A DNA stretch of 64,000 bases from Tillus elongatus (Eukaryota; Arthropoda; Insecta; Coleoptera; Cleridae), in the NCBI GenBank assembly GCA_964006375.1, contig OZ023266.1:12887565-12951564 (forward strand), in the 5' to 3' direction. Below are positions 54,471-64,000 of the stretch, one piece after another. The position numbers were made by a program, and so were the translations under genes. Under the pieces are notes generated by a model. That model had not been told where the DNA came from. It was given only the letters and a program-made list of their open reading frames with translations, and did not search any database. Position 1 is the stretch's first letter, and every line of letters begins with the position of its first letter.

Positions 54471-56151
54471 TTTTTTCATTTTAACAACACACGACAAGGG
54501 CGCATAGCCTAAATACAATCGTACCGTGGGTGTCGACAACGAGGAAAGAGGCAACTTGCTAATTTTGGACATGTACCGGCAAGGAATTCCACAACTTGGA
54601 AGTCCTCAGGACAAGAGCGGGCATAACAAGATGTTCTATGTCTGGCCACCTGTACAGTGAAAGGGTGCATTCGCTCTGTTCCCCTGGTAGATCTGTGGGT
54701 GGCAGCAGGTGGAGGAACTATGGAAGAAAGCTCCTCTGAGCAGTGCCCGTGCAGATATCCATAAGAGAGGGAGAGGTCACCAACGACAAGTCGGTGGGCA
54801 AGGGATGGCACCTTTGGGTGAGGGTAGAGTCACCGATGAAACGTATAGCTCTCTTCTGAATGGAGTCTAGGATAGCGAGTGTAGAAGCGGCAGCGGAACC
54901 CCAGATGTGGGAGCAGTATTTGAGGCTTGTCCTTATTTGTAAAGTACATAAGGTATAGAGATTAGCTGGTGAAAAGTATTTGCGAGCTCGGAAGAGGAAA
55001 TCTAATTTCTTAGCAGCCGCTTCTGCATTTGATGTGACATGTTGGTGCCAATTGAGATTTAGATCCACAGAAATGCCAACAAGTGAAAAGCACTCACTAT
55101 TTTGAATAACTTGATTGTTCATTGTGATGGGTCTAGGGCTGATGTATCTCTTGTGAGATAGAAAGTAAGACTGAGATTTGGTGGAGTTGACTTGTACAAG
55201 GTTTCTGCTTCCCCAGTCTAATATTTTTTGGAGATCCACAGAGACAGAACCCTCTATGACTCTGCGATCCTCATCTAATTCGGCTAAGAGACAGGCTTAG
55301 ACTATTGCATATTTGAGTGGAGTTTTCTGTCGTCCGCGTTACTGTGAACTGGGTTGGATGTGCTAGAGAGGAGGTCATTGATGTGGAGAAGAAACAAACT
55401 AGAGGCTAAAGCTGAACCTTGAGGGACTTCTGCATTAATTGGATACAGTTTAGAGGAATGGCCATACAAAACAACAGAAATTCTCCGGTTGGAGAGGAAA
55501 TTTGCTGTCCAGGTACAGAGTTTTGGTGGTACGCCATAGACCGGATGTTTATTAAGCAGCGCTGCGTGCCAAACCTGGTCGAATGCTTTGGATATGTCTA
55601 AAGATACAATCAGGGATTCACCGTGTAGTTCCATAGAGTTGCTCCAAGAATGGGTGACAAAGGAAAGGAGGTCGGCAGTTGATCTGCGCTGACGGAATCC
55701 ATACTGTCTGTCGTGGATTAGATTGTGTTTTTCAAGAAATTTTAGTAATTCGTTGTTTATATACTTTTCCATCACTTTAGAGACGACTGGAAGGAGAGAA
55801 ATAGGCCTGTAGTTGATAGAAAGCGCTTTAGATCCTTTCTTGGAGACGGGTTGTACTCGAGCAGTTTTCCAGTTACTAGGGTACATGCCTCTATTGTAAG
55901 ATGTTTGAAACAGACGAGTCAGGACAGAAGCAAGTTCTGGTGCGCATTTTTTGAGAACAATTGCTGGGATCTCGTCAAGGCCAGAGGCTTTCCTGGTATT
56001 AAGAGAAGAGAGCATCTTTCGTACCTTTTTAGTTTTGAAAATGATATCCGTCATTTTATCTGCGACATTGGGGACTGTTGGTGGTTGAACATTTGGAGGT
56101 GGGTTAAGAGTAGAATTACCGGCGAAGAACGAGGCAAAAAGTTCAGCCTTG
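54471..56151 (-). mobile_element. LINE-1x copy H: RT to 3' end
   Basis: Minus strand. The frame 56054-55302 (250 codons) is open through KASGLDEIPAIVLKK, NYRPISLLPVVSKVM, FRQRRSTADLLSF, LDISKAFDQVWH and EVPQGSALASSLF. The catalytic box reads NADD instead of YADD (about 55340). A second frame (55239-54718) covers VGISVDLNLNWHQH and the C-terminal part. The 3' tail is at 54471-54480. 5' truncated at 56151, in the block before the RT. Frame breaks near 55300 and 54800. Confidence 0.85.
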
Positions 56152-56154
56152 GAT

Positions 56155-56362
56155 ATAAGTTATTTCGAATTATTCATCCTCTGATGACGCTAACTTGGCA
56201 AGTGAAACAATCGTCAGGTTTTAAAAAATGTGTTGTGGTGATTTGGGTTCTCCTAGTGTGCTTATCATTGATGCTTTAGTTGGGTCAGCTGCGTCGTATT
56301 TCCATGAGAACGCTGCTTCTTCGGTTTTATTGCCTATTGTTCTTATACTGTATCACTATGTA
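56155..56362 (+). mobile_element. PLE leader remnant B with hammerhead motif 3
   Basis: The hammerhead motif is followed by GTTGTGGTGATTTGGGTTCTC, shared in altered form with 62575-62600. Cut on the left by LINE copy H and on the right by the inverted-terminal element at 56363. No coding part remains. Confidence 0.55.
56175..56225 (+). ncRNA. Hammerhead ribozyme motif 3, near-canonical
   Basis: Stem I CCT (56178-56180) with AGG (56216-56218), CTGATGA at 56181-56187, a stem II region, GAAA at 56204-56207, a two-base stem III over GATC-like loop, and cleavage triplet GTC at 56213-56215. Stem II carries mismatches (AAGT where TAGC would pair), so cleavage may be reduced. Confidence 0.65.
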
Positions 56363-57357
56363 CAGGGCCTTCATTAATTCCCGAGTTCCACGTGACCGCT
56401 TAAGTTAGGTAACCAAACATGCACGGTTGTACAACCTGAATAAATGAAATCCCTAAGTTGCCAGTGGCGTCTCTTATTTCCCTTGTGGTTTTATAAACAA
56501 TATAAACATTATAATAAGGTGAAACAGTAAATGTCTTAAACTTGTGGCTTTCTTCAGTTCTTCGCATTAGAGTGAAAATATTTTTCGCAGAGCAAAAAAA
56601 TATTTGTTTTACTCAGATGAGATTAAAATGGACCTCTCGCGATGCGATGCGTTAGCGGCATTCCGCTGATGATGTAATGTCATTGTTGAGGTTTCAAGGG
56701 TTGGGGAATTCAAATGTAACATTATTAATTTTAACATTAATAACCAGTTCGTAAAAACATTATAAAATATTACTTTTATTTTGTATAGATATCAAAATAA
56801 AACAAACAAAACTAACATGACAAAAACATTTTAACTAGTGTTCAGTAAATAAAATAAGTTTTAAAAAATTTTTGCATTTCTTATAAAAAGGGTTATTTAA
56901 ACATCTAATTTATGGTTTTAAAAATGTGTATTGTGTAACATGTAATAAATATGTACCTGTTTCGGCAGATAACCGACAAACAGATTTAAAAATGGAACAA
57001 ATAAATAAACATAACCTTAACATACCTACACTTTTAACTTATGTAAAAACGCAATGAAAATGCTAAGTTTTGATAAAAAACTGTCTATTTTTTTGTCCAA
57101 CAGATAGAAAATAATTTGAAGAAGATAAACACTGATCGAACTTGGAAAATGCACAATACACATACAAAATAACCGGTCAAAAGGGAAATGAGCGTCAATG
57201 GACTGAACTGTCAATTGTCAATTGATTTAGTAACCTTGGGGTCCCTAGTCTAGTGGTTTTTTTTGTTACTTTTTGACTGCCGACTCATAAAATCATATTC
57301 CACTAAGAGAGAGACAGAATCCGGTCACATGGGACTCGGGAATTGATAAAGGCCCTG
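56363..57357. mobile_element. Non-autonomous DNA element with ~38 bp inverted termini and TA duplication
   Basis: Left terminus CAGGGCCTTCATTAATTCCC (56363), right terminus the inverse of CAGGGCCTTTATCAATTCCC (ending 57357). Both are flanked by TA. The arms match up to the GTGACCG block. The 995 bp interior has no transposase frame. The TA target and CAGGG start fit a Tc1/mariner or pogo-type MITE. Confidence 0.8.
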
Positions 57358-57359
57358 TA

Positions 57360-58310
57360 GTAATAATATGCTATTGTTCCCGAGGTTGGTATCTATAGCG
57401 TGTGAAGTTCTTCAACTGTGATGTTGTTATTATATAAAAAGGAGAATTTTTCTCATATATAAATTCGTCACTCTAACGCACTTACAATGACAATGCTTTT
57501 AAATTATCCTTTTTACCTTGGCGCGGTGATTACTAATGTGATTAAAATGCGACAGTAGGGCTGAACTGTCTGGGGGTAAAACAGAGCACAACTCACCGAA
57601 CGTGATCCGTGGTCGGGGAAACTAACTTAACGACGCCAGCCGTGTTTCTGTTTTCTCCAGAGAGAATGACGTGTTTTTCCCATGGAACAATTTATGTATT
57701 ACGATTTTCCTCAGTGATATGGCAGTTCACTTGTTGGAAAACGCAAGCCTGTTGGATTAAGTAAATTTGCATCCTTATGAATAAGTATTAGTAGGGTAGG
57801 TGTATGTACGATAGGAGATCTGGGGCGCTAACCGGGTGGGACGGATAAGAAGGGTGTTTAATTATTTAGCGCTATTTAGTCAGGATAAGATTGGGTTTAA
57901 CCACAAAGTGATAGGCTCGTTGTTATGGAAATAAGTTTGCTTATCCCCGCGTATAGTTTTAGTCGAAGATGTTCCTAAAAAGAATAGAATATTATTACTT
58001 CCACATCGTCAATCTGTGTGGAGGTATGGCATTTGTGACAGAAAAATCAAGATTTTTTTAGCTTAAACGTCGGAAATAGTACCAAAACATATAGAAAACA
58101 GAATTTGGGAAATAATATTTTTTTTGTCTACCGGTCTGTATGTCTGTCTGTTTGAAGCCACGATAACTTCATAACGAATCGAGATATCGTCTTCAAGTTT
58201 GGTACACAGATAGCACCTTACAAAAGAAAGGTTCGAGTTATTTTTGGGTAAAATGGCTGCAGGGCGTAGTGGATGAATGGGGGTGACTTGGTGGAAGGTG
58301 ATTTCGATGT
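57360..58310. other. Mostly unassigned; CGTCTGTTTGAAGCCACGAT-type block near 58140
   Basis: No gene. 58130-58220 contains GATAACTTCATAACGAATCG followed by ATCGTCTTCAAGTTTGGTAC, which is laid out like the post-tract block of the TA-core repeats but differs in sequence, so it may be a related family. Confidence 0.35.
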
Positions 58311-58512
58311 AAAATGCAAAAATACAATAATATAAGGCGTGTTCGATTTAAAAAATAATTTTATCACCAACTACTTATGGGCCAACCTGTAGCTGTAAAA
58401 ATAATCTTATAAGATGTAGCTCAAGACACTCTATAAGTAACGTATACAATTTTTTCTCGTATTTTGTATAACAACGGATATATTGAGCGCTACCGTAGAA
58501 ATGCGTCACCCT
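58310..58512 (-). repeat. MITE-like module M4 (ends GCGTCACCCTG)
   Basis: ATTTTATCACCAACTACTTA near 58358 and GAAATGCGTCACCCTGTATA near 58498. Inverse of M5. Confidence 0.55.
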
Positions 58513-58888
58513 GTATATATGCAAACAGAAAAAACTTAAACGGATGTGGATTATAAGAGGACTAGTTCGCCTATTTTGAATTTTTTTTTTTGATCAGAAT
58601 TTTGACTTTGGAACTAGCTCATTCAGTCACTGTCACAAAAAATCTTTCAAAATTTTAAAGTGGCGTTCTCCTCATTAGCGAATTTTTTCCACATAAATTT
58701 GCCAAAAATTATAGACCAGTAAACGATAAACTCTATCACTAAAACCACTGACAAAGCATCAGAGAAAGGGTCTACTTGACATGAATTTTCTGAAAATATA
58801 TCAGTAAAATAAAGGAGAATGACGGCTGAAGCTTAAAGGGTTTGTAAAACACTTTTCTTGCCACATTTTCTTTAGACAACCCGTACTG
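58513..58888 (+). repeat. TA-core variant interior
   Basis: GTAAACGATAAACTCTATCA near 58717 and GCATCAGAGAAAGGGTCTAC near 58756 match 63230-63310 inversely and 39040-39090. It ends where LINE copy I starts. Confidence 0.5.
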
Positions 58889-61545
58889 TTAGCAGGTGGC
58901 AGTAGGCTTTTCCTTTACGTGATAGTAAAGGATTTTCTTCACGCCCGAGGAGGTACCACCCCTTACATCAAGTGAAGTTCCAACTGAGGTTTCCGGTTCT
59001 GGTGTATGAGTCGGTTTCCCTTACAAACAAAAATGATGATGGCTCCTCCTTGTACAAAAGATTCCGGAGATAAAGTACCCCTCCATTCGGATCTCCGGGA
59101 GAGGGGTGTGCAGGGGACGCCGGCATTAAGATTTAACATAGCCTTCTCGAATATATGTGGCCTAAATTATAACCTGAACTCCGTCCACCATTTCTACAAG
59201 GCTAATAGGCCCCAACTCCTCTTCCTATCCGAAACCCAAATCAGTGCCAAAACAGCCATTAATCGCCTTAATTTCCCGGGGTATGAGCTCCTTACTTCCT
59301 TTATATTGCATGGAGGCATGTGCGCATACGTCCGTAGCAATCTACCCTGCACCAGACTCCCCAATTTAGAAGCTGGAAGAAAATACATACATTGGATGAA
59401 ACTCTCTCTCAAGGCTGCAACTGAATTCATCTGTTACATTTACCGGTAACCTTCTGACAACAACTTTGTCCAGCTCTTCGACTACTTTTTTGAAAAAACC
59501 GACCATCTGATTTCTGAATATCCTTCCTCCGAGGTAACTATTCTTGGTGACTTCAATGTCGATAACAAGGAATGGCTAGGATCTTCAAAAACCGATCCAC
59601 AAGGGAGAGCAGCGAAGGCCTTTGCAGTCAATCATTTAAGGACGTAAGAAACCGCTATGTCCACATTCTTTCTGGAGCAAAAAACTCGTTTAATAACCAC
59701 ATCAAAAACAAAGTCCTCTCAAGCTCCAACGGCAGCAAATCCTTCTGGACTCTTGCTAAATCTATTGGGAACAATTTCTGCAAGAGCATGTTCCCACCTC
59801 TTGTTTCAGGGGATGAAACTGTTTCTACCGCCCTGGGCAGGCTGAACTTTTTGCCTCGTTGTTCTCCGGCAATTCTACTCTCAACCCACCTACAAATGTT
59901 CAACCACCGACAGTCCCCAATGTACCGCATAAAATGACGGATATTATGTTCAAAACTAAAAAGACACGAAAGATGCTCTCTTCTCTTAATACCAAGGCCT
60001 CTCGTCAAGGCCAAAGGCTCTCCCTTTGGCCTTGACGAGATACCACCAATTGTTCTCAAAAAATGCGCACTTGCTCCTGTCCTGACTCGTCTGTTTCAGA
60101 TATCTTACAATAGAGGCATATTCCCTACTAACTGGAAAACTGCTCGAGTACAACTCGTCCCCAAAGCGCTTCCTAGTAACTACAGGCCTATTTCTTTCCT
60201 TTCAGTCGTCTCTAAAGTGATCGAAAAGTATGTACACACCGATTTACAAAAATTTATTGAAAAACATATTCTAATCCACGAGAGGCAGTAAGGATTCCGT
60301 CAGCGCAGATCAACTGCCGACCTCCTTTCCTTTGTCAGCCATTCTTGAAACAAGTCTATGGAACTATACGGTGAATCCCAGATTGTGGCTCTAGATATAT
60401 CCAAAGCATTCGACCAGGTCTAGCACGCAGCGCTACTTAATAAACCTCCGGCCTATGGCCTACTACCAAACTCTGTACCTGGACAGCAAATTTCCTCTCC
60501 AACCAGATCATTTCTGTTGTCGTGGATGGCCGTTCCTCTAAACTGTATCCAATTAATGCAGGAGTTCCTAAAGGTTCAGCCTTACGCCCGACTTTGTTTC
60601 TCCTCCACATCAATGACCTCCTCTCTAGCACATCTAATCCAGTTCACAGCTACGCGGACGACAGCACCATCCACTCAAATATACAATATTCTAAGCCAGT
60701 CTCTTCAGTCCAATTAGATCAAGGATCACATACGCATGGAGGATTCTGTCTCTGTGGATCTTCAAAAAATATTAGACTGGGAAAGTAGAAATCTTGTACA
60801 ATTCAACTCCACCAAATCTCAGTCTTGCTTTCTATCTCATAAGAGATACACCATCCCTAGACCCATCACAATGAACAACCAAGTTATTCAAAGTAATGAG
60901 TCCTTTTACTTGTTGGCATTTCTCTGGACCGAAATCTCAAATGGCACTACTATGTCCCATCAATTGCAGAAGCGCCTGCTAAGAAATTAGGTTTCCTCTT
61001 CCGGGCTCGCAAATACTTTTTATCAGCTAATCTATATACCTTATATACTTCACAAATAAGGCCAAACCTCCAATACTGTTCCCATATCTGGGATGCTGCT
61101 GCCGCTTCTACGCTCGCTATCCTGGACTCCATTCAGAAGAGAGCTACACGTCTCATCGGTGACCCTAGCCTCATCCAAAGGCTGCCATCCCTTGCCCACC
61201 AACGTGTCGTTGGTGACCTCTCTCTCTTTTACAGATATCTGCACGAGCACTGCTCAGAGGAGCTTTCTTCCATAGTTCCTCCTCCTGCTGCCCCCTACAG
61301 ATCTACCAGGGGAACAGAGCGAGCGCTCCCTTTTACGATCCAGTTAACCAGACATGGAAGATCTTGTTATGCATGCTCTTTTGTCCCGATGACTTCCAAG
61401 TTGTGGAATTCCTTGCCGGCACATGTTTTTCCGTCTCCTCCGAACCTCCAAACCTTCAAGTCCAGGATTAACAACTTGCCTCTTTCCTCCACGGTACGAT
61501 ACTATTTACGCTGTAGGCCCTCGTGGTGTGCTGTTGAAATAAATA
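58889..61545 (+). mobile_element. LINE-1x copy I, with 5' leader and internal deletion
   Basis: The only copy with about 140 bases before the coding start (58889-59028). The endonuclease N-terminus (59006-59449) is open: NICGLNYNLNSVHHF, LSETQIS, GGMCAYVRSNL. GDFN follows near 59548. A deletion at about 59632 joins this to the linker just before the RNRY block, removing SDHGMV. RT blocks follow in broken frames: GLDEIPP (about 60030), NYRPISFL (60175), GVPKGSALRPTLF (60560) and YADDSTIHSN (60650). The RPNLQYCSHIWD region (61060-61095) and the A-rich tail (61530-61545) close it. Inactive. Confidence 0.85.
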
Positions 61546-62340
61546 AAAAATAATATCTATCAAAATCAAGTCATTTTGCTCAAGCCTCTAAAAATTATCC
61601 TATTTATAAAATCGTTCTATATTACATACAGAATACACATATGTACACACACACATATCTGATTTTGGTATTTTTGTGTTTTCGGTCCTAAACGTTTTCA
61701 ATCGGATTTTTCAGTACGTTGAAAAAAATTACCTCACATCAACACATCCATTTAGATTTAGACAAAGTAATAACTCGTATATATTTGTTGCAAACTCAGT
61801 TGCTTGAGTTTTCCTGGTGAAAATTACAGGGTTTTTATTTACTGAGATTTTGTACACAAAAGCCTTATTATATATTATACTCCGCGTGGAAGTAGCAGTT
61901 TCTAAGTTACCAAAAATAAAGTCACTAGAAATGATTGACATTGAAAATCGCTACCATAACGCATTTACTAAACTAAAAAAATCTCTCGAAGATGGGGAAT
62001 ACGAAGAAGGCGTAATCTCCGACACAAATGGCGCGTACTTTAGTAGAAAGGTCGTCAAGATTATGTCGTTTGTTTTAGCATTTTCTGTTGATGGGACCTC
62101 AAATTTCCATCGATGATTTTAATTGTTATAAATCGCAGGGACGTGATGGGAATCTTGGAGCTTGTATTTCAGTGGTAGAACGAGTATTATAGTCGAACAT
62201 GGCGGCCTTGATGCGTAATGGAAATTAATCTGTGGTCGGGGATGGTAGACAGACATCGACGTCGTATTATCATCGTATTCGGTCACCCAAATATTGTTTT
62301 GCAAGTCTGATGTCGATTTTGTTGCGAGGCACGCTCCTAA
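61546..62340. other. Stretch without recognisable gene
   Basis: The frame 61817-62116 (99 codons) contains KLKKSLEDGEYEEGV and matches no family I know. ATCGCTACCATAACGCATTT at 61947 looks like an eroded GGGACGC-type end, so even this frame may be repeat-derived. Confidence 0.35.
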
Positions 62341-62620
62341 GCTTATGTTCTGTCTGTTAAAATAGTAAACTCCTGAAGCAGGAAGTAGGGTATGGTGGTG
62401 AAGTTTTATAATTTATTATCAACTATAATACTCTAATATTGTAACCTGTGAGGAGTAATAAAAATCCAGATCACCACAACACATTAAAAAAAAACTGACA
62501 ACTCTCAGAATTTAGCATCCTCTGATGACGCCAAATTGGTTAGTGGAACGATCGTCAGGTTTTTTTAATGGGGTATGTTGATTTGGGTTCTCAAAGTGTA
62601 CTTAACTATAATACTTGAAT
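62340..62620 (+). mobile_element. PLE leader remnant B2 with hammerhead motif 4
   Basis: Parallels 56155-56260 around the ribozyme core and the GATTTGGGTTCTC block. A TA-core repeat starts immediately after it at 62621. No coding part is recognised. Confidence 0.5.
62515..62565 (+). ncRNA. Hammerhead ribozyme motif 4, decayed
   Basis: CCT (62519-62521), CTGATGA (62522-62528), GGAAC in place of GAAAC (62545-62549), GTC (62554-62556), AGG (62557-62559). The GAAA box is mutated, so it is probably inactive. Confidence 0.55.
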
Positions 62621-62703
62621 GTTTTAGTGAATTTTCTTTAAAAAAATTTCTCGGATATGCGCGAACTTGGCCCTCTAAAATACAAATCCGGGGTCGCTTT
62701 CAA

Positions 62704-62794
<91 letters not shown>

Positions 62795-63060
62795 GTATAA
62801 TACCGAAAAATCAAAAAATAATGAGCCCATTTAGATCAAATTTAGTGAGTGCTTTCCTTTGGTAAGTGGCTTGGATAAGTTTATTAGCCAGGAAAATCGC
62901 CCCGTCATTTTCGTGGAAAATGGTGTGTTTTCTTTCAGAAAATTTCCCTCTCCGGAAACAACAGAGTTATGGCAACCAAATTTGGGACGCGGGTGTATGT
63001 CATAAAAAGTAAACTGCTTACTAAAATTTAGATCTCACCTAAAAGAAAAAAATGGGATTT
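62621..63060 (-). repeat. TA-core repeat, (TA)n 62708-62782
   Basis: Hairpin end TTTTAGTGAATTTTCTTTAA at 62621. The tract is followed by three GTAT units and ATACCGAAAAATCAAAAAAT. The rest continues into a variant interior (63060-63310). Confidence 0.6.
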
Positions 63061-63416
63061 TCTTCTTAGAACGTCAAAGTCGCGAGTTGAAAAAGAATTG
63101 GCAACGTTTAGGCAAAGAATCTGTAACGAATACGGGTTACGTAGAAAAAATGTATCAAAAAAAGTGTTTTACAAACGCTTAAGTTTCAGCATCAACCGTT
63201 ATTGTCTTTCATTTTACTAAAATATTTCCAGAAAATACGTTTTAAATAGACCCTTTCCCTGATGCCTTGGTATTAGTTTTAGTTATAGAGTGTATCGTTT
63301 AATGGTCTATAACTTTTTGCAAATTTCTGTAGAAAAATTTTGCTAAGAGGAGGACCGCCACTTTTAAAATTTGACAACATATCCTAGTTTCAGTTTTTAT
63401 CTGTTTTCATTTATAC

Positions 63417-63640
63417 AGGGTGACGCATTTCTACGGTAAAGCACAATATATTCGTTTATAAAATATACGAGAAAAAGTTGTATACGTTTGAGCTGCATCT
63501 TATAAAATTATTTATACAACCACAGGTGGTCCATAAGTCTTTGGTAATACAAAGTTTCTTTTTTTTTAATCGAACACACCTGATATTATTGCAGTTGTGC
63601 CACTTCCACCGAAATATAATGTTGGTTTGTAAAAACAAAA
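63417..63640 (+). repeat. MITE-like module M5 (starts CAGGGTGACGC)
   Basis: CAGGGTGACGCATTTCTACG at 63417 after TA, and GGTGGTCCATAAGTC near 63525. Inverse of M4. Confidence 0.55.
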
Positions 63641-63642
63641 AT

Positions 63643-64000
63643 TCTGGACGCCGCAAGTGCGTTATAGTAGCAGTCTTTCATTAAATGCGCCAAATTTCAA
63701 TAGCTCAATTTGCTATTAACCTAAGGTTCGTTGGAATTCAGTTTTTAGTGAATTTTTATTAAAAAATGGTGACACAAAAGATTTTTCATTTTCTTGTGGT
63801 TTTTGCATCCAGAAGAAGATCTAAGCATGTTTCTGAATTTGTTATCTAAAAACCCCCCGTGTGCTAATCTGCAAATTTACCGAAAATTTACTTTTTATTT
63901 ACAAAATGTACCTGTCAAATGATTAACCTGGCAGGTATTTTTCCTTATTAGTCGCTTAGATGCTCCGTTTTAGTCCACTCAATCGAAACAGTTTCTGCAA
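63643..64000 (+). repeat. Symmetric-type left end and repeat X pieces
   Basis: GGACGCCGCAAGTGCGTTAT at 63646, AATAGCTCAATTTGCTATTA at 63700, then a TTAGTGAATTTTTATT end near 63747, repeat X (TTTTCTTGTGGTTTTTGCAT, 63790) and the TTCCTTATTAGTCGCTTAG block shared with 27100. Runs off the window. Confidence 0.45.

Noticed and set aside
61817..62116. 99-codon frame as a small gene
   Set aside because: It includes an eroded terminal block of the GGGACGC family and shows no known domain.

Overview
The window looks like a gene-poor, repeat-saturated stretch of an arthropod (most likely insect) nuclear genome. I find no host protein-coding gene that I can defend. The clues are AT-rich sequence, APE-type non-LTR retrotransposons of the kind common in insects, IS630/Tc1/mariner-like transposases with insect-type HTH and DDE blocks, a Ty3/Gypsy element, Penelope-like element (PLE) fragments with hammerhead ribozyme motifs, and about nineteen long (TA)n tracts. 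Nearly every long reading frame belongs to a mobile element, and most are broken by stops, frameshifts or deletions.

Layout. 1-1127: no recognisable gene. 1128-2190: decayed non-LTR element. 2190-2717: fragment of the dominant LINE family (called LINE-1x here), fused to a mariner-like element (2718-4134). 5364-5910: small repeats. 6168-9150: long, broken LINE-1x. 9792-9869: tRNA-like sequence. 10598-11765: two LINE-1x 3' ends arranged head to head. 11930-13185: PLE with promoter-like box, hammerhead motif, RT and GIY-YIG remnants. 13190-15620: cluster of foldback repeats and a second mariner-like element. 15990-18480: second PLE leader split by TA-core repeats and another LINE. 19303-23508: young, gag-less Gypsy element sitting in a (TA)n tract. 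23509-25893: LINE-1x bounded by (TA)n on both sides. 26033-33900: TA-core repeats and short symmetric elements. 34192-37520: fragments of a mariner, three further LINEs and a tRNA-derived SINE. 37777-50119: more TA-core repeats plus LINE-1x copies at 42020 and 45044. 50120-53013: mariner-like element with terminal inverted repeats of almost 1 kb, inserted in (TA)n. 53617-54310: minisatellite and a GC-richer tandem repeat. 54471-56151: LINE-1x. 56155-56362 and 62340-62620: further PLE leaders with hammerhead motifs. 56363-57357: element with inverted termini and no transposase. 58889-61545: LINE-1x with 5' leader. The rest is TA-core material.

The best candidate for something undescribed is the TA-core repeat family. 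One end carries a conserved block of about 40 bp (GGGACGCAGCAAGTGCG...). The middle has a (TA)n tract. The other end is a small hairpin built from AGTGAATTTT and its complement. This layout resembles the non-autonomous Helentron relatives (HINE/DINE-1 type), which is my inference. The same 40 bp block also occurs at both ends of a second, symmetric class of short elements. The (TA)n tracts act as landing sites and breakpoints for other elements (Gypsy, the long-TIR mariner, LINE pieces).
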